A stretch of DNA of 64,000 nucleotides from Fulvia fulva (Eukaryota; Ascomycota; Dothideomycetes; Mycosphaerellales; Mycosphaerellaceae), in contig NC_063015.1 of assembly GCF_020509005.1 (NCBI RefSeq), positions 1,178,001 to 1,242,000 on the forward strand, written 5' to 3'. The notes below the pieces were generated by a model. It did not search any database, was not told where the DNA came from, and saw only the letters and a list, made by a program, of their open reading frames with translations. This document shows positions 45,722 to 55,381 of the stretch, piece after piece (the first letter of the stretch is position 1; every line of letters begins with the position of its first letter). Both the position numbers and the translations under genes were made by a program.

Positions 45722-47790
45722 TAGTAGCTATCTAAGATCTAGGAGAGGTCAATCGTGCCTTAGAGTCCCCCTCTCTTCTAGGTACCTAGGTCCTTCGGGG
45801 TATTAAGGGCAATTACGTTGCTCGCTATTAAGTCGAGTACTTCGTCGGCTATAGGGTACGGCTATATAAGGCTTTCCTAGGAAGGGTAGTATATATTGAA
45901 GTCTCCTACTACGATGTAGTACCCTTGTCTCTTAAGCGCACTATCTAGGTGTCTATAGACCCTAAGGTCGCGGCTAGACCTCGAGGCTAGCGGTTGTATA
46001 TATAGGTTATGTATCTAGGTGCTACCTACGTAGAGGGAGGTAATATCGCCCCCGCCTTCTTCGTCTACGTAGTATACTACCTCCTAGTCGGATTCTAGTA
46101 TATCCTTACTAATATAGAAGCACGTACGGGGTCTGCCGTCGCCTTGTAGGCATATCGTATAGCCTAGTAACTTATAGGTCGTTAGTCTCTTATAGTACGG
46201 GTTAATCTATAGCTCCTAGATTACTAGGACGTAGTAGACGTACGGGTCCGCCTCGTATAGGAAATGGTTCTAGACTATATCCTTACTATATTTGACGTTA
46301 TACTAGATGATACTAAGCGTGTCGAGGCTAGTTATCGGTATCGACAATCATTTCCTCTATAGCGTCCTATATCCTACTACCTTATACGTCCTAGTCTACG
46401 CCTATCGGCTATATACTAAAGGGGAGCCGGGCCTAGTTAGATTCCCTCGCCGTAGCTAGTAGAGCACGTGGCCTCCCGTACGCCCTAGGTTACGTATCCT
46501 TTACATCGTTCTCGGCCCTAGGGCGCTTATACCCGACCGCCGCTAGCTAGTTCCGGTATAGGCTAGCCTTACGGTCGCCGTAGAATCTAAGGGCGACGGT
46601 TCTGTTTATAATTGCCTTGTTTTTCGCTAGTTTCCGCTATAGGCAATCCGCGCTATACGATAGGTAGTACCCCGGACAGTTCGCGTACCGTCTCGTAGCC
46701 GATATATAGTCCCTAGATATATAGTCTCCTATATAGTTCGAGTAGGCCTACTTGTTTATACACGTATAGGTTTAGTGTCTATACTATTAGCATTTGAAGT
46801 ATTAGAGGACACGAAAGGATAAGGAGTGCTTTTCTACTATCTTAAGGCTATATTACTAGATCAGGCCTTGTTCTATCGCTAGATCCGCCGCTTTCGCGTC
46901 TTATAGCTATACTATTAGCGCCGAGGCCTTCTTGCCTTCTAGCCATTTCCTATAGAGCTAAGTCGCCTTCTAGATTAGAGAGTTAAGAGTGACCGGGTTA
47001 TCCTCTTAGAGAGTACGTAGGTGACCTTAGTTAGTTAGGTCGAACTCCTTAGGCATGTCGTAGACTAGGATTATAAATTGCTTTGTTAAGACCTTCGCTA
47101 ATACCGTAACCTTAGATACCTACTATAGCTATACCTCTAGGTACCTCCTAGTCGTAGTAGAGCTAGTATAGATCTATAGAGTACTGTTAGACTATTAGTT
47201 CACTACAACCACCCCTAGTTAGTTAATTCGTTAGGCGAGCTCCTTGTTCGATAGCTTCGTAACTTCGGCCTAGTCTTCCTTTACTATAATACGGATCGTA
47301 ACTATATCGTACGTTAGGCGGGGGCCTAGTATCGATGCCGCGACCGATGCCTAGCTATAGGGGTGTTGATTCCGGGTGGCCTTACTAATCGCCTAGGACG
47401 TCGTCCTTATTTCTTATTGCCCTCGGTAATACGATAGTATAAGCGCCGTACGTAGCTAAGTAATCATTACCTATAGAGACCGGTATAGGAGCTAATCGTT
47501 AGTTTCTATACTTTTTGCGTCCTCTATAAGTTACTACTAGTTGTCTTAGGGGAGCTTCGCCTATAGAGCCGTAGGCGCCGTTAGTACCGTAGCCTAGGCT
47601 ACTATTACCTAGGAGTTGCCTAATATAGCTAGGCACCTCCGCGGCGTTTAGAGCTAAAGAAATAGGGTGAAGAGAACTTTAAGCTATCTAGATTAAATAA
47701 GGTAGAACTCCCTTAATTCTAGGGGTAGTAGCCTGCTTTATAGATCGTTAGAATAGCCTTAATAAGAGCTTTCGAATGTGTCGTAGCCGT
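45722..47790 (-). mobile_element. LINE L2, 5' half (ORF1 and endonuclease start), RIP-saturated
   Basis: The reverse complement is colinear with 55,206-57,269 of the better L2 copy: it starts at the endonuclease (GTAGTAGCTATCTAAGATC against reference GTAGTGGCTATCTGAGATC) and runs back to the shared L2 5' end, CGACACATTCGAAAGCTCTT in the reference. Its missing 3' half is at 29,856-32,640 in the opposite orientation, and the two halves overlap by 11-15 bp. Confidence 0.85.
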
Positions 47791-48327
47791 AAAATATATA
47801 CTAAGATCCTAAAAGATCTCTTAATAATAGTACTAATTGTTAAACAGGTATAGTATATGTATATACGGAAGTCCCGCTATACTATTAAGGTCGTCTATTA
47901 AGGTAGGCTCGGTATACTCTATAGTATCTACGAGTTAACCTATAGAGGTAGGATCGAAACGCTAACTACGACGTTATAGTTATATAGCGCGGCCGCTAGT
48001 GTCTTCCTCGTCGTCCAATTTATCGCTACTAATACCTCTACCGGTTAGGCTAGTAATAGTTTAGTAGCTAAGACAAGTAGTAGTATTCTCGACCCTATTA
48101 TAGTCGAAACTCGTACGTACGGCTTAATGACTTCCTACGGTACACTACTTATGCTCTGTTGCCCGAGTTAGGTCTATAATGCCGTCCTTATAGAACATAT
48201 AGAGATCTTCTTAAGCCTTAATATCCTTTATACGAAAGTTACGGTGTCGAGAATGCTACTAGTAGTAGTAGTAGAAGTATATAGGGCCCTTAAGCCTAAG
48301 AACTGGACCCTAAATTTAGATAGTATC
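47791..48327. other. RIP-mutated DNA of unknown origin between L2 and Copia-3
   Basis: CpA-poor, stop-rich in all frames, with a short TAG/CTAC triplet run near 48,255-48,272. It ends with the GTATC target of Copia-3 (48,323-48,327) and continues after Copia-3 at 55,113. No recognisable domain. Confidence 0.5.
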
Positions 48328-48534
48328 TATCACGTTAGAAGTGTGGGAAGTTATTGTACGGGCTCATATAGGGTGTTTCAAAAGCAGGTTGTGTATTGCA
48401 TGTGTCTATCTAGAATGGACAAGTGTTGCTCTTGAAGAGGCTGCAGGTGACTAATCAGTCACCTGATTCTTAGCGTACGTGGCCTCAAGTTTTGATGATG
48501 GGATGTTGCCCATGTGCACGCTCGGATCGCGACA
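48328..48534 (-). repeat. 3' LTR of Copia-3 (207 bp)
   Basis: Minus strand opens TGTCGCGATCCGAGCGTGCA and closes CTTCTAACGTGATA. Identical by eye to the LTR at 54,906-55,112. GTATC lies just left (48,323-48,327) and just right of the element (55,113-55,117), a clear 5-bp TSD. Contains the small palindrome CAGGTGACTAATCAGTCACCTG. Confidence 0.93.
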
Positions 48535-49588
48535 CACCCCCTCAGCTCGTGCGCTGGAGTGAATGAGCTGATTCCCATGTGATCGCGTGCACCCTGTCAT
48601 AACTACCCCCCCTATCTATGGCAGTGACGTCAGGCCCTCGGTGTTGCTGCTGCTGCAGTGAGGGTAAGTCAGCTGTTTCAAGTGAAGTGAGGTGAGGTGA
48701 GTGAGGTGAGCTTTGTACCCCTTCCCTCATTCCTCACTTTCACTGCTGCCATTGTTACCTATATAATAAAGCATAGAATGTGTGACTGTTGCCGGTGAGA
48801 TGGCTCAGGTGATGGTCCCGTTGCACGGACTTTCACTTGAGTGTGCAATCATCTCACCCACCGGCAAACATCAGAGGTCCTGAGTTCAATCCAGGGGTAG
48901 CCTTAGTCCTATCGTATGCTTAAACATATATTGTCGTCCGCTCAACTTATTGAATTGTCCGATAATTGCTCTGTGCCAAGTTATTTCGCTCCGGCGAATG
49001 GTGAGAGAGCTCGCTCTGCCCCTGGGGAGTATGAGATACTAGTCAGTGGCGCAATGCACTGGGCTGTCTACGACAGAGCTTGCACCATGTGAGGTGTAAT
49101 GGGGCTCCAATGGGTAACACCGGAGCAACGGTATCGGAAAGTTGAAAAGGCACCTTCGGGGTGCCTTGCTTTCTGCACTTTTAAAGGTCCATCACCTCAG
49201 GGTGGTGACACCTTTTTGTTTTGGGCAAGTGTGTGCTATGTGTGAGGTGCGAAAGCAGCGGATGATGTGGTGACAAGGTGGTAGTGTTGTAGCTAGCAGC
49301 AAGTTGGAGGCGTTTCTCGCTTTCTGATTGGACGCGCTGCTGCTGGTGACAGGGGTGTTTCTCGCCCTTGCGCTGTTAGCCAATGGGAGTCCGAGAAACA
49401 CCTGTTGATGATGGTGCCAGGGCCGCACCGGTGAATGGTGGATGCTTTGCCCTGGCCTCGTTGTTTCAGCATTGGTCGCTGCTGGTGGCCGTGTTTTGCG
49501 CCTGCTGGCGCTTCCAGAGAGGTGTCCGTAAAGATGAAGCCGTTCGGTGTTCGTTTCGAGATGAGGTGAGGCCGCTGCTGCGGGCTTC
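48535..49588 (-). other. About 1.05-kb non-coding 3' region of Copia-3
   Basis: Short frames only. On the plus strand it shows a nested hairpin at 48,791-48,865, a GAGTTCAATCC block just after it, an AGGCACC-TTCGG-GGTGCCT hairpin at 49,148-49,166, and ACTCACTT/GAGGTGAG repeats near 48,680-48,710. Such a long 3' region is unusual for Copia elements and may be captured DNA or a structured RNA tail. Confidence 0.6.
48791..48865. other. Nested long hairpin with tRNA-like block alongside
   Basis: Three nested pairings: GCCGGTGAGATG with CATCTCACCCACCGGC; CTCAGGTGA with TCACTTGAG; and GTCC with GGAC around a GTTGCAC loop. Sixteen bases past the outer stem is GAGTTCAATCC, close to a pol III B box (GGTTCRANNCC), and TGGCTCAGGTGATGG near the start loosely fits an A box. 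No full tRNA cloverleaf can be folded. A SINE-like or structured RNA origin is possible. Confidence 0.45.
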
Positions 49589-52500
49589 TCAGGCGTCTGT
49601 TGGCCCGTTACCTCCTGATGCGGCTGCAGAGGGCACTGAGGTGCGTGGGTCCACGCCTTCCTCAGCCATATTGAGCAGCTTGACGAAGTGCTTGTGCTTC
49701 TGTGGTGGAAGCAGCTTGGTCAGCCCGTCTGCAGGCATGTCGTTGGTGCTGAGATACTTGATCTCAATGTCTCCGCGCTGGTCTCGCTGTCGGAGCCAGT
49801 GGTGGTGGATGTCAACGTGGCGTAGCTTCGTGTCAAGCTTTTGCCCTTGTTGGTTGACAAGGCGGATGGTCTGCGTGTTGTCGCAGTACAAGTGGGTGCG
49901 CTGATTGAACTGAAGGTGTATCTCAGCGAAGACTCGTTCCCACTGTATGAGCTCTGAGGCGGCTTGCGAAAGCCCGAGTAGCTCAGCCTCTGTTGAGGAC
50001 TTGGTGACAGTGATTTGTTTAGATGCCTTATAATCCACTGGTCCACCGAACAGCATGAAGACCCAGCCATTTGAGCTGGTCCTGTCATTATTCATGCCGT
50101 AGGACGCGTCCGATGCTCCAAAGAACTCGTGGTTGCTACCGAGGTGCTCTGGTTGGCTGTGAAGGCCAGTGATGTGTTTGCTGGCGCCATATACAAGGCA
50201 GAGGTTCTTGGTCTCCAGGAGATAGCGCAAGCACTGATCTGCAAGCTTGAGGTGTGTCTCAGTTGGCTTGGTCAGATACTGCGATAGCATGGACAAGGAA
50301 AAGGCGATGTCAGGCCGCGTGTGTGTGGCGGCGAAGTTGAGGGATCCTATACGTTGTTGGTACGCAAGGATGGCGATAGAGGTGGGTTGATGACCCTCTG
50401 GAACGGTCCAATCAAGGTGTTGATCTACTGGCACTGTCGTTTTGCGTGCATTCGTGGATATGCTGAATTTGGCGGCTAGCTTCTCAATGTAGTCTTCTTG
50501 AGAGAGCCACAGCAAGCGCTTGTTTCTGTCGCGCGTAACCTTGATTCCTAGGAACCAGGAGAGATCACCGAGCTCGTGCATCTCGTACTTGGCAAGCAGC
50601 CGCTGCTTGATGTTGGCAGCATGGGCCTTGTGCTTGCGGTGGTAGAGCATAACCAGGTCGTCAACGTAAAAGAAGAACATAACCTTGTTGTCATGGTAGA
50701 TGCATTCGGAGTCCGACAGGGGTACTAGTCCAAGGGAGGCCAGCGTCTCGGTTAGGGAGTTGTACCACAATAAAGGGGACTCCTTCAGACCGTAGAGGGC
50801 CTTGACCAGCTTGAGGGCGTGTCCATGGGATGGCCTGTCGATTCCAGGAGGTGGTTGCAGATACATGGTGTATGGCAGGTCCGAGTTCAGGAAGGCGTTG
50901 ACAACATCGAATTGTTCGGCTTCTAGGTCGAAGCTCGCGGCCATAGCACAGCAGAGGCGGAACATGCTTGCTGGCAGTGTGGCGGCGTATGTGTCTAAGT
51001 GTGTTCCTTGCAAATCGCCTCTTGCGCATAGCCTAGCCTTGAAGCTCTTCAGCATGCCGTGCTCGTCCAGTTTGTATTTGTACACCCACTTGAGCGGCAG
51101 TAGTGGCTGAAGTCCCTCCTCTTGCTGAGCATCCTGATCCTTCTCTTCCTTTGTTGCCCATCTGAATGTGCCTGTTGCCAGGGCTTTGGCAAACTCCTTG
51201 GCCATAGCTTCGATCCACTGTTGGGAGAAGCGGTGTTTCATAGCGGCTCGGTAGTTAGAAGGTTCGGGCGGAAGGTCATCGCGGTGCATGGAGGTAGTGG
51301 TGTTGACACGCCTTAGAGGGCTGTTGCCTCTTCGTGTAGGGCTTCGATCGCTCTTGTCGCGATAGGCGCGTGTTCTGGGTCGTATGCCGGACATCTGGCC
51401 GATGATTACATTAGCGACCATGATCTGGTGCAGTGCATGGTGGAAGTAGGCCGTTCGTAGGCGCTTTCCATTCTCTGTGACTGCATAGTTGGACTCCTCT
51501 GGTGTGTAGAGCTCTGGCTCTAGGGGGAAGAGTGGTGTGTTGGACGCGTTGTGTGTTAACGCGTCTTCTGGTGGTGTGAATGTGAATGGATATGGCTCGC
51601 GATCAGGGTCCGTGTTGCCCATGATCTCCTCACGGTCTTCTGCGGTGAGGGCATCCATTATCTGCTGCTGCAGGGTGTCGTAGTAGTCAGTGGTGTTGGG
51701 TGCTGACTGCTGTGTGTTGTCTTGAGTCACGTGATCTGTTACGTGCTCGATTTGCCGGTCTTTTTGGTTATATGTTGCTGACTCGCGGTGTTGCGGCCAG
51801 TGTGGTTCTTGCCCAAGGAGCTTTTGGTGGGCGTCTCGAGGTTGTTGGGTGTGCGGCTGCTGAGCCTGTTCTTCCACCCCCTCGGCCTGTGCTGTGTCTT
51901 GCTCGTGATGAGCGACATACAGGTCGTAGTATTGTTCAGGCTCTTCAGCCGGTTCCGCTGTTGCGATGTTCTCGACAGGGGTCGTGTACCCTGCTGTCAG
52001 GCGTGATGGGTCATAGAACGTGGTCTCATCGAAGAGGACGTCCTTGACTCGCATAACCCTATCTTTTGATGGGTCCCATACGCGGTAGATGTTAGTGGAG
52101 TCGTATCCCACAAGGTAGCCTATGAGCGCTCTCTCTTGGAGTTTCTCGCTCTTGCCAGGCTGATCTGGTCCATGGATGAACACGTATGCAAGGGAGCCAT
52201 ACACCACCATGTGACCCACGTTCGGAATTCGTCCTGTTGCCAATTCGAATGGGGTCTTCCAGCCCTTTGACTGGATAGGGGATCGCCAGAGGATGTACAC
52301 CGCTGCTGCAGTGCATTCTGGCCAAAGCTTTTCCGGCAATCGTGCGTGGATGCGAATGGTTCTGCTCATGGTGATGATCAGAGCTCCAGCTCTTTCTGCT
52401 GGGTCCTGCGCAGGCGCGTATTCCGCGGTTGCGTGCCATTCAATCTTGTTGTTGTTAATGACTGAGCGAAACACCTTCCCAATGGCGGGCTCGTTGTCGC

Positions 52501-54844
52501 TGTAGAAGCATACGAACCTGCGACCAATGAAGTTGATGAAGCTCAGCAGGCTGTTGAAGCAAGCCAACACCGATTGCTGATCCCTGTTCTTGATGGTGAA
52601 CTGGAAGTGTCCATGGGTATCCAGATCGTAGAAGTGGACGAGGTACCTGTCACCGTTGTAGGCGACAGTGAATTCTGCCAAGTCCATGGCCATGTGGCCG
52701 TATGGGGTCATCACCCTGATGGGCTGAGACCGATTGTGCACCTTGTGAGCTTTGCTAAGCCCACATGCTCTGCAATGTGCAGTGAGGGGTGCGCTTGGAC
52801 CATCGTTAATGATCACCCCCTCAACTCTGAGCGGCAACTGCTTGATGCGTTCAGCGCCAATGTGACCAAAGATTTGATGCCACTGGCGGCCAGAGAGCTT
52901 TCGGTGTTTGATGGGGGTCCTGCTGGACGTAGCTGCACCTTGAGTGCCCCCAGTGCTGTTCATGACTGCGAGAACGGTGCGATCACCATCCTCTTGAGCA
53001 GTTGGAGATGCTGCGCTGTTGGCAGGTTCATCGCCGATGTTTGCACCCCTGCCAATAGTGCTGATGAAGTGCGCGTTGCGCATCTTTTCAGTGACCTTCG
53101 GCAGTACTAGGCCCTCTTTTGTAGGCCATTGGTAAATGATGGGTGACTTAGGTGGTGTGACCACCTTGAAGAAAGGGATTGTACCAGTAGGGCGGTGTAG
53201 GTCCATCAATTTAGTGTCGTTGTGCCACATTGAATTGCTGCGTCCGTGCCACCAGAGTCCGGCTCTTTCCATGCGTGTGTGAGAGATGACGTTCACATGA
53301 AAGCCTGGGCAGTAAGCCACATCCAGCAAGGTGAATGAATGGCCCCCAATTGACATATGAACGCGCCCTAACGCTGCAATTGGAAAGGTGGTTGTTCCAG
53401 CCTGGATTTCTGAGGTGGTGAGGCGCTCTGCAATGAACTCTACACCCTCCTGGTCATGATGATTGATCACATGAGTGTCTGAACAGTTATCATACACCCA
53501 GCAATCCCTGAAGTTGACGCTCAACTTGCTAATTGAGCTAGAAAGAACAGTAAGGCCAACAAAGCCCTTATCGCTTGGTGATGCCTTCTTCGCATCAGCA
53601 ATAGCCTTGTCACGTTCCTGGTCCTTGCGATTGTTGCGATTCAACACGCCAAGCAGACGCTCGCCGTCGTCGCTCAAGCAGTAGTTGATGAAGTTTTTCC
53701 AGTACTTCTTCCACTGCTCTGAGCGCTGATCCTTTGCTGGGCGCTTGTCGGGGTTGATCACATCGCATGAGAACAGGCCCTTGTGACAGGTGTCCTTGGG
53801 CTCGCCGGTGATGTTCCAGCAGCCGCTTGGCCTGTTGTTGTCCTTGTCTTTGTTCTTGTCGCCGCGGCTGCTGCCACGACCCTTGTCACCGCGGCTGTTG
53901 CCACGGTTGTCACCACGGCTGCTGCCACGGTCACCCTCCTTTTGACCAGCACCTGTGGGTGCTGTTTCATCCTCTGCTTCTGCTGAGGTTTCTCCGGAGA
54001 AGGTTGCGAAGACTGATCGACCGTTGGTTGTTGCTGGTGCGGTGTCGCGTATCCATTCGAGGTAACGCTCAGTAAGCTTTTGTAGTGACATTTTGTCACG
54101 CTTCCACTCGTTGTATAGAGAAGCACCGTAGGCTGGAGCCTGCTTCTGCTGAATAGCAAGTAGGAAGTGTCTACTAAGGTCGTCGTACTCGGCGTGGTTG
54201 CACTTAAGCATCTTGGTCTGCAAAACTAACCAGTCTGAGCACCAGTCATCGATTCTGCGTGCGCTAGCCTTCTGAAGCCTAGACAGCTCAAGCGTGAGCT
54301 GCCGCTTACGCAGCATATCGTCTGGACCATACTGATCCTTGAGAGCCTGGTATTTCGCTCTGAGGGTGTTCTGGCCGTGCATTAGCTCTTGCCCTAGCTC
54401 TGTCGTCGTACGGATGAGGTAGGTAATGAGCTTTGATCGCGCAGCAGCAAAGATGTCGTACATCCGTTGCCTTCGGTCTGCGTCTGTTTGTCGTAGCTTG
54501 ATGAGATCTCTTGATGTAGCGTCTCCTGCCGTGTACGCTTGTTGGATTTCCTCAAACGTCAAGTGAGTAGGCTCTGTTGGCTCGTTACTCAGTTGGTGAG
54601 GATCCACATACTTCCAGACATTCAAAGACTCTGCGTAGAGCTCTAGCTGACGGTCAAACTTGTCCCATTGGTCATGGCTCTTCAGAACCACGGTACCCTG
54701 AGGTAGGGCACCGGTAGTCACCGGCGTCTCGGTAGTGGCCATAACTGCAAAATGGGTTGTAGGCTGGTGAAAGTTCCACGCGGGTTCACTAGGCCTAGGG
54801 GATACTACTGCACTGGTTGTAGCAGTAGTGCTGTGACGATGCAA
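49589..54844 (-). CDS. Copia-3 Gag-Pol polyprotein (1751 aa)
   Basis: Single frame from ATG 54,844 to the stop at 49,589. Gag-like helical region is about residues 35-300, then an RGD/RGN-rich basic stretch at about 305-345 and an atypical Cys/His cluster (CWNITGEPKDTCHKGLFSC) instead of a plain CCHC knuckle. Protease site is WVYDNCSDTHV with its Asp at about 452. Integrase has a zinc end (WHQIFGHIGAERIKQ ... CRACGLSKAHK) and catalytic Asp at about 721 (MDLAEF), Asp at about 783 (YSDNE) and Glu about 36 residues later (PAERAGA). RT has PLKWVYKYKLDE and FYVDDLVML at 1393-1396; RNase H has GASDASYG, KSSTEAELLGL and YCDNTQTI. All catalytic residues expected of an active element are present. There is a second ATG at codon 35 (MATTETPVTT) that may be the true start. 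Acts in cytoplasmic particles, cDNA then enters the nucleus. Confidence 0.95.
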   Translation of the reverse strand: MHRHSTTATTSAVVSPRPSEPAWNFHQPTTHFAVMATTETPVTTGALPQGTVVLKSHDQWDKFDRQLELYAESLNVWKYVDPHQLSNEPTEPTHLTFEEIQQAYTAGDATSRDLIKLRQTDADRRQRMYDIFAAARSKLITYLIRTTTELGQELMHGQNTLRAKYQALKDQYGPDDMLRKRQLTLELSRLQKASARRIDDWCSDWLVLQTKMLKCNHAEYDDLSRHFLLAIQQKQAPAYGASLYNEWKRDKMSLQKLTERYLEWIRDTAPATTNGRSVFATFSGETSAEAEDETAPTGAGQKEGDRGSSRGDNRGNSRGDKGRGSSRGDKNKDKDNNRPSGCWNITGEPKDTCHKGLFSCDVINPDKRPAKDQRSEQWKKYWKNFINYCLSDDGERLLGVLNRNNRKDQERDKAIADAKKASPSDKGFVGLTVLSSSISKLSVNFRDCWVYDNCSDTHVINHHDQEGVEFIAERLTTSEIQAGTTTFPIAALGRVHMSIGGHSFTLLDVAYCPGFHVNVISHTRMERAGLWWHGRSNSMWHNDTKLMDLHRPTGTIPFFKVVTPPKSPIIYQWPTKEGLVLPKVTEKMRNAHFISTIGRGANIGDEPANSAASPTAQEDGDRTVLAVMNSTGGTQGAATSSRTPIKHRKLSGRQWHQIFGHIGAERIKQLPLRVEGVIINDGPSAPLTAHCRACGLSKAHKVHNRSQPIRVMTPYGHMAMDLAEFTVAYNGDRYLVHFYDLDTHGHFQFTIKNRDQQSVLACFNSLLSFINFIGRRFVCFYSDNEPAIGKVFRSVINNNKIEWHATAEYAPAQDPAERAGALIITMSRTIRIHARLPEKLWPECTAAAVYILWRSPIQSKGWKTPFELATGRIPNVGHMVVYGSLAYVFIHGPDQPGKSEKLQERALIGYLVGYDSTNIYRVWDPSKDRVMRVKDVLFDETTFYDPSRLTAGYTTPVENIATAEPAEEPEQYYDLYVAHHEQDTAQAEGVEEQAQQPHTQQPRDAHQKLLGQEPHWPQHRESATYNQKDRQIEHVTDHVTQDNTQQSAPNTTDYYDTLQQQIMDALTAEDREEIMGNTDPDREPYPFTFTPPEDALTHNASNTPLFPLEPELYTPEESNYAVTENGKRLRTAYFHHALHQIMVANVIIGQMSGIRPRTRAYRDKSDRSPTRRGNSPLRRVNTTTSMHRDDLPPEPSNYRAAMKHRFSQQWIEAMAKEFAKALATGTFRWATKEEKDQDAQQEEGLQPLLPLKWVYKYKLDEHGMLKSFKARLCARGDLQGTHLDTYAATLPASMFRLCCAMAASFDLEAEQFDVVNAFLNSDLPYTMYLQPPPGIDRPSHGHALKLVKALYGLKESPLLWYNSLTETLASLGLVPLSDSECIYHDNKVMFFFYVDDLVMLYHRKHKAHAANIKQRLLAKYEMHELGDLSWFLGIKVTRDRNKRLLWLSQEDYIEKLAAKFSISTNARKTTVPVDQHLDWTVPEGHQPTSIAILAYQQRIGSLNFAATHTRPDIAFSLSMLSQYLTKPTETHLKLADQCLRYLLETKNLCLVYGASKHITGLHSQPEHLGSNHEFFGASDASYGMNNDRTSSNGWVFMLFGGPVDYKASKQITVTKSSTEAELLGLSQAASELIQWERVFAEIHLQFNQRTHLYCDNTQTIRLVNQQGQKLDTKLRHVDIHHHWLRQRDQRGDIEIKYLSTNDMPADGLTKLLPPQKHKHFVKLLNMAEEGVDPRTSVPSAAASGGNGPTDA

Positions 54845-54888
54845 ACTCTGCTTTGGGGCTTCCTTGTCGCAGCGAATGTTAGTGAGCG

Positions 54889-54905
54889 CTAACCGGGCTC
54901 ATAAC
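54889..54905 (-). other. Primer-binding site of Copia-3
   Basis: GTTATGAGCCCGGTTAGCG on the minus strand, adjoining the 5' LTR. It shares TTATGAGCCCGG with Copia-1, the complement of the initiator-Met anticodon arm. Confidence 0.75.
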
Positions 54906-55112
54906 TATCACGTTAGAAGTGTGGGAAGTTATTGTACGGGCTCATATAGGGTGTTTCAAAAGCAGGTTGTGTATTGCATGTGTCTATCTAGAATGGACAA
55001 GTGTTGCTCTTGAAGAGGCTGCAGGTGACTAATCAGTCACCTGATTCTTAGCGTACGTGGCCTCAAGTTTTGATGATGGGATGTTGCCCATGTGCACGCT
55101 CGGATCGCGACA
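54906..55112 (-). repeat. 5' LTR of Copia-3 (207 bp)
   Basis: Same sequence as 48,328-48,534 as read by eye; GTATC target duplication follows at 55,113-55,117. Confidence 0.93.
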
Positions 55113-55205
55113 GTATCTACCTCTAATATTAGGCGGATCGCTATTAAGGTCTACTGAAAAACGTACTTGGACTATTGACGGAATCATCGATCTCTGCGCC
55201 AAAAC
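55113..55205. other. Right flank of Copia-3 before LINE L2
   Basis: Continues the sequence interrupted at 48,327. CpA is moderately low. Similarity to the other L2 copy begins only at about 55,206, so this is pre-existing DNA into which L2 inserted. No feature recognised. Confidence 0.5.
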
Positions 55206-55381
55206 ACGACACATTCGAAAGCTCTTATCAAGGCCATTCCAACGATATAAAAAGCAGGCCACTGCCCCTAGGACTAAGGGAGTTCTACCCCATTCAATCT
55301 GGACAGCTTGAAGCTCTCTTCACCCTGTTTCTTCAGCTCCAAACGCCGCGGAGGTGCCTAGCTACATTAGGCAACTCCTAG

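Larger units (their letters stand above)
48328..55112 (-). mobile_element. Copia-3: apparently intact Ty1/Copia retrotransposon
   Basis: 6.79 kb, 207-bp identical LTRs, TSD GTATC, iMet-type primer site at 54,889-54,905, a purine-rich GAGGGGG stretch beside the 3' LTR, and one uninterrupted 1751-codon gag-pol frame. CpA content is normal, in sharp contrast to the left flank, so it inserted after RIP or has escaped it. The polyprotein is only distantly similar to Copia-1/2. An unusually long, structured non-coding stretch (48,535-49,588) lies between the stop codon and the 3' LTR. Confidence 0.95.

Noticed and set aside
16500..48300. A CRISPR-like or satellite array in the TA-rich block
   Set aside because: The monotony comes from CpA-to-TpA mutation of transposons; no regular repeat-spacer spacing.
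48791..48904. A tRNA gene at the Copia-3 hairpin
   Set aside because: Acceptor stem does not pair, and the T-stem closing pair is A-C. Kept only as a structured region with tRNA-like blocks.
53758..54159. Other-frame open frames inside Copia-3, including Val/Thr-Arg-rich and Cys-rich ones
   Set aside because: Shadows of the RG-repeat segment of the gag-pol frame in other registers.
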